A program made the translations under genes and the position numbers. A DNA stretch of 64,000 nt from Gemmatimonadetes bacterium SCN 70-22 (GTDB lineage: Bacteria; Gemmatimonadota; Gemmatimonadetes; Gemmatimonadales; Gemmatimonadaceae), in assembly GCA_001724275.1 (NCBI GenBank), contig MEDZ01000020.1:1-64000 (forward strand). Reading direction: 5' to 3'. Positions within the stretch are counted from its first letter, which is position 1. Each line of letters starts with the position of its first letter. The notes under the pieces were generated by a model, which did not search any database, was not told where the DNA came from, and saw only the letters and a list, made by a program, of their open reading frames with translations. Positions 1 to 9,029 of the stretch are shown here, one piece after another.

Positions 1-747
1 GCCGCCGGCGACTGGATCGCGACGTCGATGCGTGAGCGGGCCGACACGGTCATCGAGCAACGGTGGGAGCATCGCACCGCCGACGGGCGCACGCTCCCCC
101 TCCGCAACATCTTCGCGCGCTTCAACCCGGGCGCCACGGAGCGCGTCCTCTACGTGACGCACTGGGACTCGCGCCCCCGCTCGGAGAGCGCCGGCGACAG
201 CGCCCGGCGCCTCCTCCCCGTCCCGGGGGCCAACGACGGCGCCAGCGGGACGGCGATGCTCATCGCGTTAGGCGACGTCCTCAAGGGGGCGCCGCCGCGC
301 ATCGGCGTCGACTTCCTCTTCGTCGATGGCGAGGACTACGGCGAGTTCGGCCCCCCGGACGTCGACGTCCTCCTCGGGGCGGCGCACTTCGCGAAGCACC
401 CGGTCGTCCCGAACTACCAGCCGCTCTTCGGCGTGCTGTGGGACATGGTCGGCGACCGCGACCTCAGGTTCGAGCAGGAGGCCAACTCGCTCCGCGACGC
501 CCCCGAGGTCGTCTCCCTCGTCTGGGAAACGGCCCAGCGACTCGGTTACGGGAGCACCTTCGTCCCGGCACAGGGGCTCGCCATCACCGATGACCACATC
601 CCCCTGCTCCAGGCCGGGCTTCGGGTCATCGACGTGATCGACCTCGACTACCCCTGGCACCACACCCCCGACGACACCATCGACAAGGTGTCGGCCGCCT
701 CGCTCAAGATCGTGGGCGACGTGGCGTACGAGCTGTTGCGACGGTAA
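1..747 (+). CDS. M28-family zinc peptidase / glutaminyl cyclase-like, 5' truncated by window edge
   Basis: The frame is open at base 1, so the N-terminus lies outside the window and about 248 residues are visible. The sequence fits the M28 fold of the glutaminyl-peptide cyclotransferase type. Candidate zinc ligands appear in family order: THWDSRP (His), GANDGASG (Asp), FVDGEDYGE (acidic pair) and a C-terminal HHTPDDT (His). An internal ATG at 28 exists, but homology-like sequence already runs before it. The usual role is a secreted or periplasmic aminopeptidase or cyclotransferase. The substrate cannot be told from the sequence, and the signal peptide, if any, is out of view. Confidence 0.8.
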   Translation, partial: AAGDWIATSMRERADTVIEQRWEHRTADGRTLPLRNIFARFNPGATERVLYVTHWDSRPRSESAGDSARRLLPVPGANDGASGTAMLIALGDVLKGAPPRIGVDFLFVDGEDYGEFGPPDVDVLLGAAHFAKHPVVPNYQPLFGVLWDMVGDRDLRFEQEANSLRDAPEVVSLVWETAQRLGYGSTFVPAQGLAITDDHIPLLQAGLRVIDVIDLDYPWHHTPDDTIDKVSAASLKIVGDVAYELLRR

Positions 748-889
748 GGCGAGGCGGTACGCGGGGGCGGAGGGAACGCCAAGCGCTGAACACGGTGCGG
801 CTCCGTTGCGCGGTCGCCTCCGCGTCGTTCCGCTACGCCCTGCAACGAATCGGTGACGCTGGCCGGCGAGGGGGTGCCCATCATGTGGC

Positions 890-1591
890 ATGCCCTCTCC
901 CGCCAACCGCGCCCCCCTCCTCCTAGCGCTCGTCGTCGTCCTCGGTGTGGGCGGGCGGTTCCTGCGCGACCGGTGGGAGAGGTCTACGGTCGCCCCCGTG
1001 CACCAGGACGCGCTGGACCGACAGCTGGCACGCGTCGAGCGCGCGGCGCTGGCGACGCGCGGCCGTGCGGCGCGAGGTGCTGCCCAGGGAGACAGGCAAA
1101 GCACGGGCGCCGCCGACGCCACCGGTGCCGCCCGGACCAGGCGAGCTTCGGCGCGCACCACGCCATCGCCGCGCCAGCGCCCCGCCGCCAAGCCTCCGAT
1201 GGGCCGTTCAGCAGACGCGGTCCGGTCAGAACGAACCCCGGTCGGAGCGATTCCGCCCAACGTGCTGGCGAAATATCTCGCATCAACCGGACGGTCAGGG
1301 GAGCTCGTCGGCGACGGGATGGGAACTGTCCGATCGGTCGAGTCTGATGCACGGGGCGTGCGTGACCGAGCGCGCTCCCAGACAATAGTCGATGTGGACG
1401 TTGCCTCCGAACCAGAGCTCGAACGACTCCCTCGAATCGGTCCCGCGCTTGCCAGGCGTATCGTGGAAGATCGGAAGGCGCGCGGTCCCTTCCGGAGCTT
1501 GGAGGGGTTGCAGCGGGTTCGGGGGGTGGGTCCGGCGACGGCCAGGCTACTCGAGGGACGCGTGACCTTCGGGGGGACGGGGCGTCCCTGA
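890..1591 (+). CDS. ComEA-like helix-hairpin-helix DNA-binding membrane protein
   Basis: The 233-residue product has a hydrophobic segment at about residues 8-23 (LLLALVVVLGVGG), a long low-complexity Arg/Ala/Thr-rich linker, and a C-terminal tandem helix-hairpin-helix (LPRIGPALARRIVEDR and LQRVRGVGPATARLLEG). That layout matches ComEA-type DNA receptors, which bind incoming DNA at the membrane during natural transformation. It ends one base before a possible pilB start, and the neighbours are the pilus motors, which fits a DNA-uptake role. The start at 890 is chosen because it places the membrane segment at the N-terminus. The linker is unusually long for ComEA, so another HhH function is possible. 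Confidence 0.75.
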   Translation: MPSPANRAPLLLALVVVLGVGGRFLRDRWERSTVAPVHQDALDRQLARVERAALATRGRAARGAAQGDRQSTGAADATGAARTRRASARTTPSPRQRPAAKPPMGRSADAVRSERTPVGAIPPNVLAKYLASTGRSGELVGDGMGTVRSVESDARGVRDRARSQTIVDVDVASEPELERLPRIGPALARRIVEDRKARGPFRSLEGLQRVRGVGPATARLLEGRVTFGGTGRP

Positions 1592-1646
1592 GATGCTCTG
1601 CCCCGGCACCCTCGAGGCGGAGCGTTCCTCGCCGAAAATCAGGAGA

Positions 1647-3473
1647 ATGGCCGCGCCCACCGCCCCAGTCGTCGAACGCATCCAGGACCTCCTCGTCCGT
1701 GACGGGCACGTCACCCGCGAGCAGGTCGAGCGTGCCGTTCGCGAGGGGAAGTCCAACGGGATGGGCGTCGCCTACAATCTCATCAAGCTTGGGGCGATCG
1801 ACGAGCTGGACATCACCAAGCTCATCGCGCGCCACTCGCGGATGCCGGCCGTCGACCTGTCGAAGTTCGAGGTCGACCAGAAGATCCTGAGGCTCGTCCC
1901 CGCCGAGATCGCCACCAAGCACGTCGTCCTCCCGCTTCGTCGCGAGGGGCGCACGCTCACGGTGGCCATCGCCGATCCCACCAACCTCGGAATCCTCGAA
2001 GACCTCAAGTTCATCACCCGCTACGACATCTTCCCCGTCCTGGCGGGTGAGGTGACACTGCGCAGCGTCATCGAGAAGCAGTACGACTCGGGTGACGCGG
2101 CGATGTCGTCGCTCCTGCAGGACATTGCGGGGCTGGAGGGCGACGTCGAGGTCGTCGAGGACGAGGAAGAGGATGTCTCGGCCGCGGCGCTCGCCGCCGC
2201 CGTCGACGACGCGCCGGTCGTCAAGCTGATCAACGCGATCCTGACCGACGCGGTCAAGCGCGGCGCCTCCGACATCCATTTCGAGTGTTTCGAGCACGAG
2301 CTGCGGGTGCGCTACCGCATCGACGGCGCCCTGCTCGAGGTGATGAAGCCGCCCATGAAGCTCAAGGCGGCGCTCATTTCGCGCTTCAAGATCATGGCGC
2401 AGCTCAACATCGCCGAGCGGCGCGTCCCGCAGGACGGGCGCATCAAGCTGAAGATGGGGAACAAGGTCATCGACTACCGCGTGTCGACCCTCCCCACGCT
2501 CTTCGGCGAGAAGGTGGTGCTGCGCATCCTCGACAAGGGGAACCTGACGCTCGACCTGGAGAAGTTCGGCATCGAGCCGAGGGCCGAGCGGGAGCTGATG
2601 GAGGCGGTCTCGAACCCGTACGGGATGGTGCTGGTCACCGGGCCGACGGGGTCGGGGAAGACGACGACGTTGTACTCCGCCTTGTCGAAGGTGAACAACA
2701 TCGACGTCAACATCATGACCGCCGAGGATCCCGTCGAGTACAACCTGTTCGGGATCAACCAGGTGCAGGTGCGCAACGAGATCGGGATGAGCTTTGCCGC
2801 GGCGCTGAAGGCGTTCCTGCGGCAGGACCCGAACATCATCATGGTCGGCGAGATCCGCGACCTGGAGACCGGCGGCATCGCCATCAAGGCGGCGCTGACG
2901 GGGCACCTGGTGCTGTCGACCTTGCACACCAACTCGGCGCCGGAGACGGTGACGCGACTCCTCGACATGGGGCTCGAGCCGTTCAACGTGGCGAGCGCGC
3001 TCAACCTGGTGCTGGCGCAGCGGCTCGTCAGGCGCATCTGTCCGCGCTGCCGCACGCGCTACACGCCCGACGAGGTGGAGCTGGCGGGAGCGAAGGTGAA
3101 GGCCTCGACCACGTTCCGCGAGCTGCGCTTCACCGAGGAGGCGCTGGAGAATGCCAAGGCGCGCGCCCTCCCGGAGGCGGCGTCGCACATCGCGGATCTC
3201 GGGCTCGACTCGACCATCGGCGACCTCGCCTTCTTCAAGGGGCGGGGGTGCGACGACTGTAACGGCACGGGGCTCAAGGGGCGACAGGGGCTCTACGAGG
3301 TCATGTTCATGACCCCCCACCTGCGCAAGCTCATCCTGATGAATGTCGGCGCCCAGGAGATCCGCGACGCCGCCATCGAGGAGGGGATGCTGACCCTGCG
3401 CATGGATGGCTGGCTCAAGGTGCTGAAGGGGATCACGACGCTGGAGCAGGTGATTCGCGAGACCGCGGTGTAG
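1647..3473 (+). CDS. pilB: Type IV pilus assembly ATPase PilB (GspE family)
   Basis: This is the cytoplasmic hexameric motor that drives pilus extension. An N-terminal MshEN/GspE-N domain (residues about 5-150) precedes the ATPase core. Walker A is GPTGSGKT at residues 332-339, the Asp box follows (TAEDPVEY), and Walker B lies in IIMVGEIRD. A tetracysteine zinc motif appears as CPRCR and GCDDCNGTG, typical of PilB/GspE. The ATG at 1647 opens the conserved domain directly. An in-frame ATG at 1593 would add 18 residues and sits one base after the upstream stop. pilT and pilC follow on the same strand. Confidence 0.95.
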   Translation: MAAPTAPVVERIQDLLVRDGHVTREQVERAVREGKSNGMGVAYNLIKLGAIDELDITKLIARHSRMPAVDLSKFEVDQKILRLVPAEIATKHVVLPLRREGRTLTVAIADPTNLGILEDLKFITRYDIFPVLAGEVTLRSVIEKQYDSGDAAMSSLLQDIAGLEGDVEVVEDEEEDVSAAALAAAVDDAPVVKLINAILTDAVKRGASDIHFECFEHELRVRYRIDGALLEVMKPPMKLKAALISRFKIMAQLNIAERRVPQDGRIKLKMGNKVIDYRVSTLPTLFGEKVVLRILDKGNLTLDLEKFGIEPRAERELMEAVSNPYGMVLVTGPTGSGKTTTLYSALSKVNNIDVNIMTAEDPVEYNLFGINQVQVRNEIGMSFAAALKAFLRQDPNIIMVGEIRDLETGGIAIKAALTGHLVLSTLHTNSAPETVTRLLDMGLEPFNVASALNLVLAQRLVRRICPRCRTRYTPDEVELAGAKVKASTTFRELRFTEEALENAKARALPEAASHIADLGLDSTIGDLAFFKGRGCDDCNGTGLKGRQGLYEVMFMTPHLRKLILMNVGAQEIRDAAIEEGMLTLRMDGWLKVLKGITTLEQVIRETAV

Positions 3474-3493
3474 CCGCGGTCTGGCGAGACGGC

Positions 3494-3718
3494 AGACGGG
3501 AGACGGGAGACGGGGGTTCTATGCTGCATGATGAGACTCACAGGCGCATCGGGATGGCTTCGAGGGGATGCATCTCGCACTTCTCGTGTGGTCGTGCTCA
3601 CACAGTGACGCGGGGGCGCGGCCGCCCGTCTACCCTGAAGTGCGACGCGCGCAGCGCCGTCGCCCGCGCGTCGCGAAGCGGCGCGCACTCCCGCCGGCCG
3701 TCTCCCGTCTCCCGTCTC
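3494..3718. repeat. 20-bp perfect inverted repeats bracketing the pilB-pilT spacer
   Basis: The arm AGACGGGAGACGGGAGACGG at 3494-3513 is the exact reverse complement of CCGTCTCCCGTCTCCCGTCT at 3699-3718. Each arm is itself about three tandem copies of a 7-base unit (AGACGGG). The 185 bases between them hold no convincing gene. A third copy of the unit array lies between pilT and pilC. The arrangement resembles a small non-coding repeat unit (REP/MITE-like), but no transposase-type ends or target duplication were recognised. Confidence 0.6.
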
Positions 3719-3723
3719 TCCGC

Positions 3724-4872
3724 ATGACTCGCCCCGCCGCAGCACCCAGCGTCAACCTTCGCGCGCTGCTCGAGGAGATGATCGAGCGGGAGGCGTCGGA
3801 CCTGCACGTGACGGCCGGCGAGCGCGCCAAGCTGCGCGTCGACGGCGACATCGTGAACTCGAACGCCGAATACGTCCTCACCCCCAAGGACACGCTGCAG
3901 CTGGCCTACTCGGTGCTGACCGAGAACCAGAAGAAGCGCTTCGAGATGGAGGACGAGCTCGACTTCTCGTTCGGGATCCAGAACCTGGCGCGCTTCCGTG
4001 GCAACTGCTTCAAGCAGCGGGGGTGCGTCTCCATGGTGATCCGGCAGATCCCGTTCACCATCAAGTCGTTCTCCGACCTCGGCCTCCCCCCCGTCATCGC
4101 CCGGATGTCCGACAAGCCGCGCGGGCTCGTCCTCGTCACCGGCCCCACGGGGTCGGGGAAGTCGACGACGCTGGCGGCCATGATCGACAAGATCAACCGT
4201 GAGCGGAAGGGGCACATCATCACGGTGGAAGACCCCATCGAGTTCATCCACCGGCACCAGGGGTGCATCGTCAACCAGCGCGAGGTCGGGACCGACACCA
4301 AGACCTTCGCCAACGCGCTCAAGTATGCGCTGCGCGAGGATCCCGACGTGATCCTGGTGGGCGAAATGCGCGACCTGGAGACCATCCAGTCGGCGCTCAC
4401 CATCGCCGAGACCGGGCACCTGGTCTTCGCCACGCTGCACACCAACTCGGCCGCCGAGGCCATCAACCGCATCATCGACGTCTTCCCCAGCCACCAGCAG
4501 TCGCAGGTGCGCGCGCAGCTCGCCTTCGTGCTGGAGGGGATCGTGACGCAGACGCTGCTCCCGCGCGCGCGGGGGAAGGGGCGCGTGATGGCGGCCGAGA
4601 TCCTCGTCATCACGCCGGCCATGCGGGCGCTCATCCGTGACGACAAGGTGCACCAGATCTACTCGCTGATGCAGTCGGGGAAGAAGTACGGGATGCAGAC
4701 GCTGAACGACGCCCTGTACCAGTTGTACGTGGCGCGCGAGGTGACCGAGGAGGAATGTCTCCGCACCTCGAGCGATCCCAACGAGTTCCTCCGGATGATC
4801 GGCCGTTCGCCGCTGGACGACCAGCCGGGCGACGGCAAGCCCCGCGGCTTCGCCGCCGCCGGCAAGCGGTAA
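3724..4872 (+). CDS. pilT: Type IV pilus retraction ATPase PilT
   Basis: PilT depolymerises pili, powering twitching motility and DNA uptake. The protein has the N-terminal PAS-like half (ASDLHVTAGERAKLRVDGDI), Walker A GPTGSGKS at residues 140-147, the Asp box ITVEDPIEF, Walker B VILVGEMRD, and the PilT His box TGHLVFATLHTNSA. The start at 3724 gives the normal 382-residue length. The frame stays open upstream to 3568, but that extension runs through the repeat-containing spacer and is unlike PilT. It sits between pilB and pilC on the same strand. The C-terminal tail DDQPGDGKPRGF is low-complexity. Confidence 0.95.
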   Translation: MTRPAAAPSVNLRALLEEMIEREASDLHVTAGERAKLRVDGDIVNSNAEYVLTPKDTLQLAYSVLTENQKKRFEMEDELDFSFGIQNLARFRGNCFKQRGCVSMVIRQIPFTIKSFSDLGLPPVIARMSDKPRGLVLVTGPTGSGKSTTLAAMIDKINRERKGHIITVEDPIEFIHRHQGCIVNQREVGTDTKTFANALKYALREDPDVILVGEMRDLETIQSALTIAETGHLVFATLHTNSAAEAINRIIDVFPSHQQSQVRAQLAFVLEGIVTQTLLPRARGKGRVMAAEILVITPAMRALIRDDKVHQIYSLMQSGKKYGMQTLNDALYQLYVAREVTEEECLRTSSDPNEFLRMIGRSPLDDQPGDGKPRGFAAAGKR

Positions 4873-4878
4873 CGCCCC

Positions 4879-4903
4879 GACTCCCGTCTCCCGTCTCCCG
4901 TCC
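4879..4903. repeat. Tandem CCCGTCT-type repeat in the pilT-pilC spacer
   Basis: The 40-base gap between pilT and pilC is almost filled by about three copies of the same CTCCCGT unit that forms the right arm of the inverted repeat upstream of pilT. No opposing arm is present here, so it is a solitary half-unit. It ends about 10 bases before the pilC start codon, in the region where a ribosome binding site would lie. Confidence 0.6.
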
Positions 4904-4912
4904 GTTCGAATC

Positions 4913-6106
4913 ATGCCTGCATTTACCTACACCGCGCGTGCCGCCAACGGCGAGCTGAAGACCGCGACCATCGAGGCGCCGTCGCGCGAGGACGTCGTCG
5001 CGCAACTCCGCCGGCAGCGCCTGTCGGTCGTCAAGGTCGACGAGGATGCGAAGCCCAAGAAGGCGAGGGGCTCCATCAAGATGCGTGACATCGTCATCTT
5101 CACGCGGCAGTTCTCGACGATGATCAACGCCGGCCTGCCGCTGGTGCAGGCACTGGACATCCTGGCGCGGCAGACCGAGAACAAGGTGCTGGCCGACGTC
5201 ACGCGCGCCGTGGTCTTCGACGTCGAGTCGGGGCACACGGTGGCCGACGCGCTGGCCAAGCACCCGAATGCGTTCAGCGAACTCTACGTGAACATGGTCG
5301 CCGCCGGCGAGGCGGGTGGTATCCTCGATACCATCCTGATGCGCCTGGCGACGTTCATGGAGAAGAACGACGCCCTGATCCGCAAGGTGAAGGGGGCGAT
5401 GATCTACCCCGGCGTCATCATGAGCGTGGCCGCCATCGCCATCACCGTCCTCCTCATCTTCGTCATCCCCGTCTTCGAGTCGATGTTCGCCTCGGTGGGG
5501 CTCCCGCTCCCGCTCCCCACGCGGGTCGTGATCGGGATGTCGCAGTTCCTCAAGGGGTATTGGTGGGCCATCATCATGGCCATCGGCGGCATCGCCTTCC
5601 TCGGCAAGCGCTATTACGCCACCTCGAGCGGCAAGCTGACCATCGACCGGGCGATGCTGCGCTTCCCCGTGCTCGGCGACGTGCTGCGCAAATCGGCCGT
5701 GTCGCGCTTCACCCGGACGTTGGGGACGCTGATCTCGTCGGGCGTCAGCATTCTCGACGGTCTGGAGATCACCGCCAAGACGGCGGGGAACCGGGTGATC
5801 CAGGACGCCATCATGCAGTCGCGCGCCTCGATCGCCGGCGGCGACACCATCGCCGCCCCGCTGCAGAAGTCGGCCGTCTTCCCGCCGATGGTGATCTCGA
5901 TGATCGCGGTCGGCGAGCAGACGGGCGGTCTGGACGAGATGCTGAGCAAGATCGCGGACTTCTATGACGAGGAAGTGGACGCGGCGGTGAGCGGGTTGTT
6001 GGCGCTCCTGGAGCCGGTGATGATCGTGTTCCTGGGGGTGGTGGTCGGCGGGATGGTGGTGGCGATGTACCTGCCGATCTTCGACATGATCAACGCGGTG
6101 CAGTAG
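4913..6106 (+). CDS. pilC: Type IV pilus inner-membrane platform protein PilC (GspF family)
   Basis: PilC is the polytopic platform that couples PilB/PilT to pilin movement. The 397-residue protein starts with the short MPAFTYTARAANGEL cap and has two GspF domains: VIFTRQFSTMINAGLPLVQAL at about residue 62 and VSRFTRTLGTLISSGVSILDGL at about residue 263. Membrane segments include VAAIAITVLLIFVIPVFE and the C-terminal IVFLGVVVGGMVVAMYLPIF. Length and domain order are normal. It is the last recognisable housekeeping gene before the accessory region. Confidence 0.95.
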   Translation: MPAFTYTARAANGELKTATIEAPSREDVVAQLRRQRLSVVKVDEDAKPKKARGSIKMRDIVIFTRQFSTMINAGLPLVQALDILARQTENKVLADVTRAVVFDVESGHTVADALAKHPNAFSELYVNMVAAGEAGGILDTILMRLATFMEKNDALIRKVKGAMIYPGVIMSVAAIAITVLLIFVIPVFESMFASVGLPLPLPTRVVIGMSQFLKGYWWAIIMAIGGIAFLGKRYYATSSGKLTIDRAMLRFPVLGDVLRKSAVSRFTRTLGTLISSGVSILDGLEITAKTAGNRVIQDAIMQSRASIAGGDTIAAPLQKSAVFPPMVISMIAVGEQTGGLDEMLSKIADFYDEEVDAAVSGLLALLEPVMIVFLGVVVGGMVVAMYLPIFDMINAVQ

Positions 6107-6596
6107 GAGAAGACGCAGGGGCGCACGCTCTTTTATCCGCGCGCGCACCTCAATGTCGTCCGGCGCGCACGTGAAACTTGTCCGCGTGCCGAATCAACGC
6201 CCGCGATGACGGGCTAGCCTGAAGTGGATGAACAACTTGCGCGGGGGATGGCGACGGTCGCCATCCCCCCGCTCGTGCCTTGGGTATCGCGAAAAGGGAC
6301 GGACGTTGCAGATGGAATTCGCTGCACGCGCTGGGCATCCTGCCAGGCCCGCGATGGCGCGCGGCCCGGGGCGGCGACTGCAAGTGGCGACAGAGCATTG
6401 AGATCGGCAGTCGCCCAATGGCGCCAGAGATTCCGCGCAGCGAATTCAATCCGTCGACGGTGGTGAAGACTCCCCGGCGAATTTCGTCCGCTGGCGTCAG
6501 GACAGTTTCGCCAAGCACTGTCCCATCACGGGCCCGCGACCCATACGGGACGGTGTGTGAGCGGGCAAGGACGTCCCGCGTCTCGCGGACATCAAC
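6107..6596. other. Intergenic junction between pil genes and accessory DNA; no gene seen
   Basis: About 490 bases separate pilC from the leftward AAA ATPase gene. Short open frames exist on both strands (for example 6150-6518 minus), but none shows a recognisable domain or a convincing start. The base composition is more mixed than in the pil genes. This is the likely left junction of the accessory region. No direct repeat, tRNA or integrase site was recognised. Confidence 0.5.
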
Positions 6597-7820
6597 TCAT
6601 GCCGAGCCTTCTTCATCATCTTCATGAAGGGGAAGCGCATCGCCCCGACGGCGAAGGAAGTGGTCGAACATTGGCACGGTGAACTCAACGAACCCCCGCC
6701 GGGGTGCCCAGATCATCCCCTTCTTCACGAGCGTGTCCCTGATCGGCGTAACCGGCGTCGTGTTCTCGGCCCCGAGCACCGTGGCGACGGCGCTGGTCGC
6801 GTACGGTCCCTCGCCCAGACCGGCCATGGCGACCAAGTAGTCGCGCTCGCGTGCGGTTACCCGCTGCATCCGAGCCTCGAAGAAGCTCTGGTCGAGCGCC
6901 GCCGTTGCCGCCGCGTGCGCGCGCTCGACGTCGATCACCGTGATCGGCGACTGCGGGGCGGCGAGCCAGGTCTGCAATCCATACTCCTGGAGGAAGTAGG
7001 GGTAGCCCTTCGTCAGGGCGAAGATCCTCTCGAGCGCGTCGTCTTCGATCGCCTCCCCCTGTGCGGTGATCGGCTTTCGAATCGCCTCGGCTGCCGCCTT
7101 GGCGTCGAGCGCCCCAACCTTTGTGAAGCGGAAGATGCGTTCAGCGTACGACTTCTGCTTCGTTGCTTGGCCGAGCACCTGCGGTAGGGCGGCGCCGAAC
7201 ATGATGATCGGGAGGCGGCGCTGTCCGACACGATGAACAGCGGCGAGTAGCGCGCCAAACTCGCGGCCGGCCTCGCGCAACTGGAGGTATTGCAGTTCGT
7301 CGATCAGGAGTGCGACGGGCTGCTCGGCCGCCTTCGCCGCCTCGCCGACGTCCTCCAGCAGGGATCGGAGTTGAATCTCGACGTTCGAGGAAACGATGTC
7401 ATCCTCGGCTCGACCCTTTACCTCGAACTTGGCGCCGTGAACCTCGACGCTGAAGGCCGAGGCGAAGCCACGGAGGGCGTTGAGTGCCGAGAGCGCAAGC
7501 TGCTTCGCCTTCTCGACAGTGCTGAGCTTGGCGAGGAGGTGCTGGAGTTCCGGAACGAGCGCCTCTCCGAGGCTCATCCGATCCGTGGCCTCAAAGGCGA
7601 TCACATGGAACCCTTCCTGTCTCGCCTTCTCCTCCACCACGTTGAGCAGAACAGTCTTTCCTACTCCTCGGAGCCCGTATACCACGGTACCTTGCGCTGG
7701 GCGCCCGGCTTTGACCTGAGCGAGTGCCATGGCGGCATCGCTGATCGCACCGGACCGACCAGCCAGCTCGGGTGGATGGAAGCCGGCGCCGGGGGTGAAG
7801 GGGTTCTTCCGCGGGTCCAT
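6597..7820 (-). CDS. Stand-alone AAA (ORC/Cdc6-like, AAA_16) ATPase with C-terminal winged helix
   Basis: The 407-residue protein carries Walker A GLRGVGKT at residues 49-56 and Walker B in VALLIDELQYL. It then has a long AAA lid and a C-terminal winged-helix-like region (ARERDYLVAMAGL to GFVEFTVPMFDHFL). This is the architecture of ORC1/Cdc6-like archaeo-bacterial ATPases common in mobile and defence regions, and the cellular role of this one is unknown. The start at 7820 (MDPRKNPFTPGAGF) fits the family opening, and an upstream in-frame ATG at 7859 would add 13 unrelated residues. It is monocistronic and reads toward pilC. Upstream DNA is AT-rich with repeated TATGGA motifs. Confidence 0.8.
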   Translation of the reverse strand: MDPRKNPFTPGAGFHPPELAGRSGAISDAAMALAQVKAGRPAQGTVVYGLRGVGKTVLLNVVEEKARQEGFHVIAFEATDRMSLGEALVPELQHLLAKLSTVEKAKQLALSALNALRGFASAFSVEVHGAKFEVKGRAEDDIVSSNVEIQLRSLLEDVGEAAKAAEQPVALLIDELQYLQLREAGREFGALLAAVHRVGQRRLPIIMFGAALPQVLGQATKQKSYAERIFRFTKVGALDAKAAAEAIRKPITAQGEAIEDDALERIFALTKGYPYFLQEYGLQTWLAAPQSPITVIDVERAHAAATAALDQSFFEARMQRVTARERDYLVAMAGLGEGPYATSAVATVLGAENTTPVTPIRDTLVKKGMIWAPRRGFVEFTVPMFDHFLRRRGDALPLHEDDEEGSA

Positions 7821-7980
7821 AGTTCGGGCTCCTAGCCGTTCATAGGTGAATATAGCCAATTCCTCCTATGGAACGCTATGATTCACTGGGGCCCGGGCTT
7901 GCTATTCCATAACCCGTTGTCGCGCTTGAATATAGGCATCCATCCGAATCCATAGCTGCTAGGTCGTATGGAAGCCTATG
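7816..7980. promoter_or_regulatory. AT-rich segment with clustered TATGGA/TCCATA motifs
   Basis: This stretch is clearly richer in A/T than its surroundings and repeats one short motif in both orientations: TCCATAG 7816-7822, CCTATGGAA 7865-7873, TTCCATAAC 7905-7913, TCCATAG 7949-7955 and TATGGAAG near 7967-7974. Partial copies (TTCATAGG 7839-7846, CCTATG 7975-7980) also occur. It lies over and upstream of the start of the AAA ATPase gene. It may be a promoter with multiple operator sites, or a set of transposase binding sites at an element end. Neither can be decided from this window. Confidence 0.4.
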
Positions 7981-8375
7981 CCGCCAATAGAGCGGCACCG
8001 GGCAGCGACTCGCTCCATGGGCCAATGGGTAAGCCATCTTTGGGCAGTAGACGGAGAAAGGGATCCAAGCCAGGCCAACCTCTGCCTCATGACCACACCG
8101 CTTCGCCGAACGGCTGGCTTGGGGTAAGCGACGAGTCGAAAGGGTCAGTCGCTCGAACTACGACAGCGCGCAGTAGGAGATGCGAGAGGCCGCGCACACC
8201 GACACGGGTCCGCCGTCATCTCCGATCTGCTGAAGGCGATGGCAACAAGCTGGAGCGCAAGTGCTCGGGTCGCGACGCCCAATCGCTTCGGGAGGGCGAC
8301 CGCTCTGCCAACGTCGGAACAATGCCGAGCGGCGACCGCACGAAGGGAGTGGCGCGTTCGCCCCTTCGCTGCTGC
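7981..8375. other. Intergenic region, no gene supported
   Basis: About 400 bases between the AT-rich motif cluster and the end of the leftward XRE-type gene. Open frames on the plus strand here (for example 7968-8441) are low in family-like sequence and overlap the downstream gene antisense. Nothing was recognised. Confidence 0.4.
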
Positions 8376-8990
8376 CTAGCGACCCCGGCTGTCCGGGGCG
8401 ACGATGTGTCGGCGCAGTACCTCAGCGAGCGCCGCCCATAGCTCGAGCACTCTGGCCGCCGGGATCCCTCGGCGGGGGCGCCGCGCACCCCTGTGGGAGC
8501 TCGGGGGCCGAGGGGCGCCGTCGGCAGGACCGGCCCCCGACAACGTCACGATGGCGTGGTGGGTGAGCAGTTGCTCCGCCGCCCAGAGCTCTGCGGGAGC
8601 CGCCCCGTCTCGGCGGAGGGCGTTCAGGTGAATGTCCAGCTGACGGCGCAGGCGCGGCGTCAGCCATGTGCCGTTGGACGCGGCGCCTTCCGGCGGACCC
8701 TCCGCACCCGGCTCTCCGCCAGGATTCCACCCATCGAACTCGTCGAGGGTCATCCCGACCAACCCGGCCATGGCGGCGCGAGTGCCCCTCCGCGGGACGC
8801 GCTTACCCGCAAGCCAGCGCGAGACGACGTGGCGCGCCCAGGGGGCCCGGCCTTCCGCCGCACCGACGATCGCGCCGAACTCCTCGTCGGTGATGTCCTC
8901 CTCGCGCGTCGCCATCGCCCGACGTACGGCGTAGACGCGTCGCGCGCTGGGAGGGAGATTGGCAGGGGGCGGGGAGGAGCGTCGACGCAT
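8376..8990 (-). CDS. Small helix-turn-helix (XRE-like) DNA-binding protein, probable local regulator
   Basis: From the ATG at 8990 the product is 204 residues. A helical N-terminal region (EFGAIVGAAEGRAPWARHVVSRWLAGKRVPRRGTRAAMAGL) has the spacing of an XRE-type helix-turn-helix (about residues 35-80). The C-terminal part (RLRRQLDIHLNALRRDG to RVLELWAALAEVLRRH) is helical with no known match. The frame stays open to 9089, but that would run across two palindromes and the start of the divergent gene. It is divergent from the 9077 operon with two palindromic sites between, so it probably represses itself and that operon. The repressor role is inferred. Confidence 0.6.
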   Translation of the reverse strand: MRRRSSPPPANLPPSARRVYAVRRAMATREEDITDEEFGAIVGAAEGRAPWARHVVSRWLAGKRVPRRGTRAAMAGLVGMTLDEFDGWNPGGEPGAEGPPEGAASNGTWLTPRLRRQLDIHLNALRRDGAAPAELWAAEQLLTHHAIVTLSGAGPADGAPRPPSSHRGARRPRRGIPAARVLELWAALAEVLRRHIVAPDSRGR

Positions 8991-9029
8991 CGAACGATTC
9001 GGGATGGGGTGCCAGGGCGGAAGGTAGTT

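Noticed and set aside
984-3320. Open frame of 778 codons on the minus strand across comEA-like and pilB genes
   Set aside because: It is a shadow of the plus-strand genes: Arg/His-rich, no domain, and it spans two genes with clear families.
4895-4905. GTTCGAATC sequence resembling a tRNA T-loop before pilC
   Set aside because: No acceptor stem, D-arm or anticodon arm can be formed around it, and it lies in the repeat-filled spacer.
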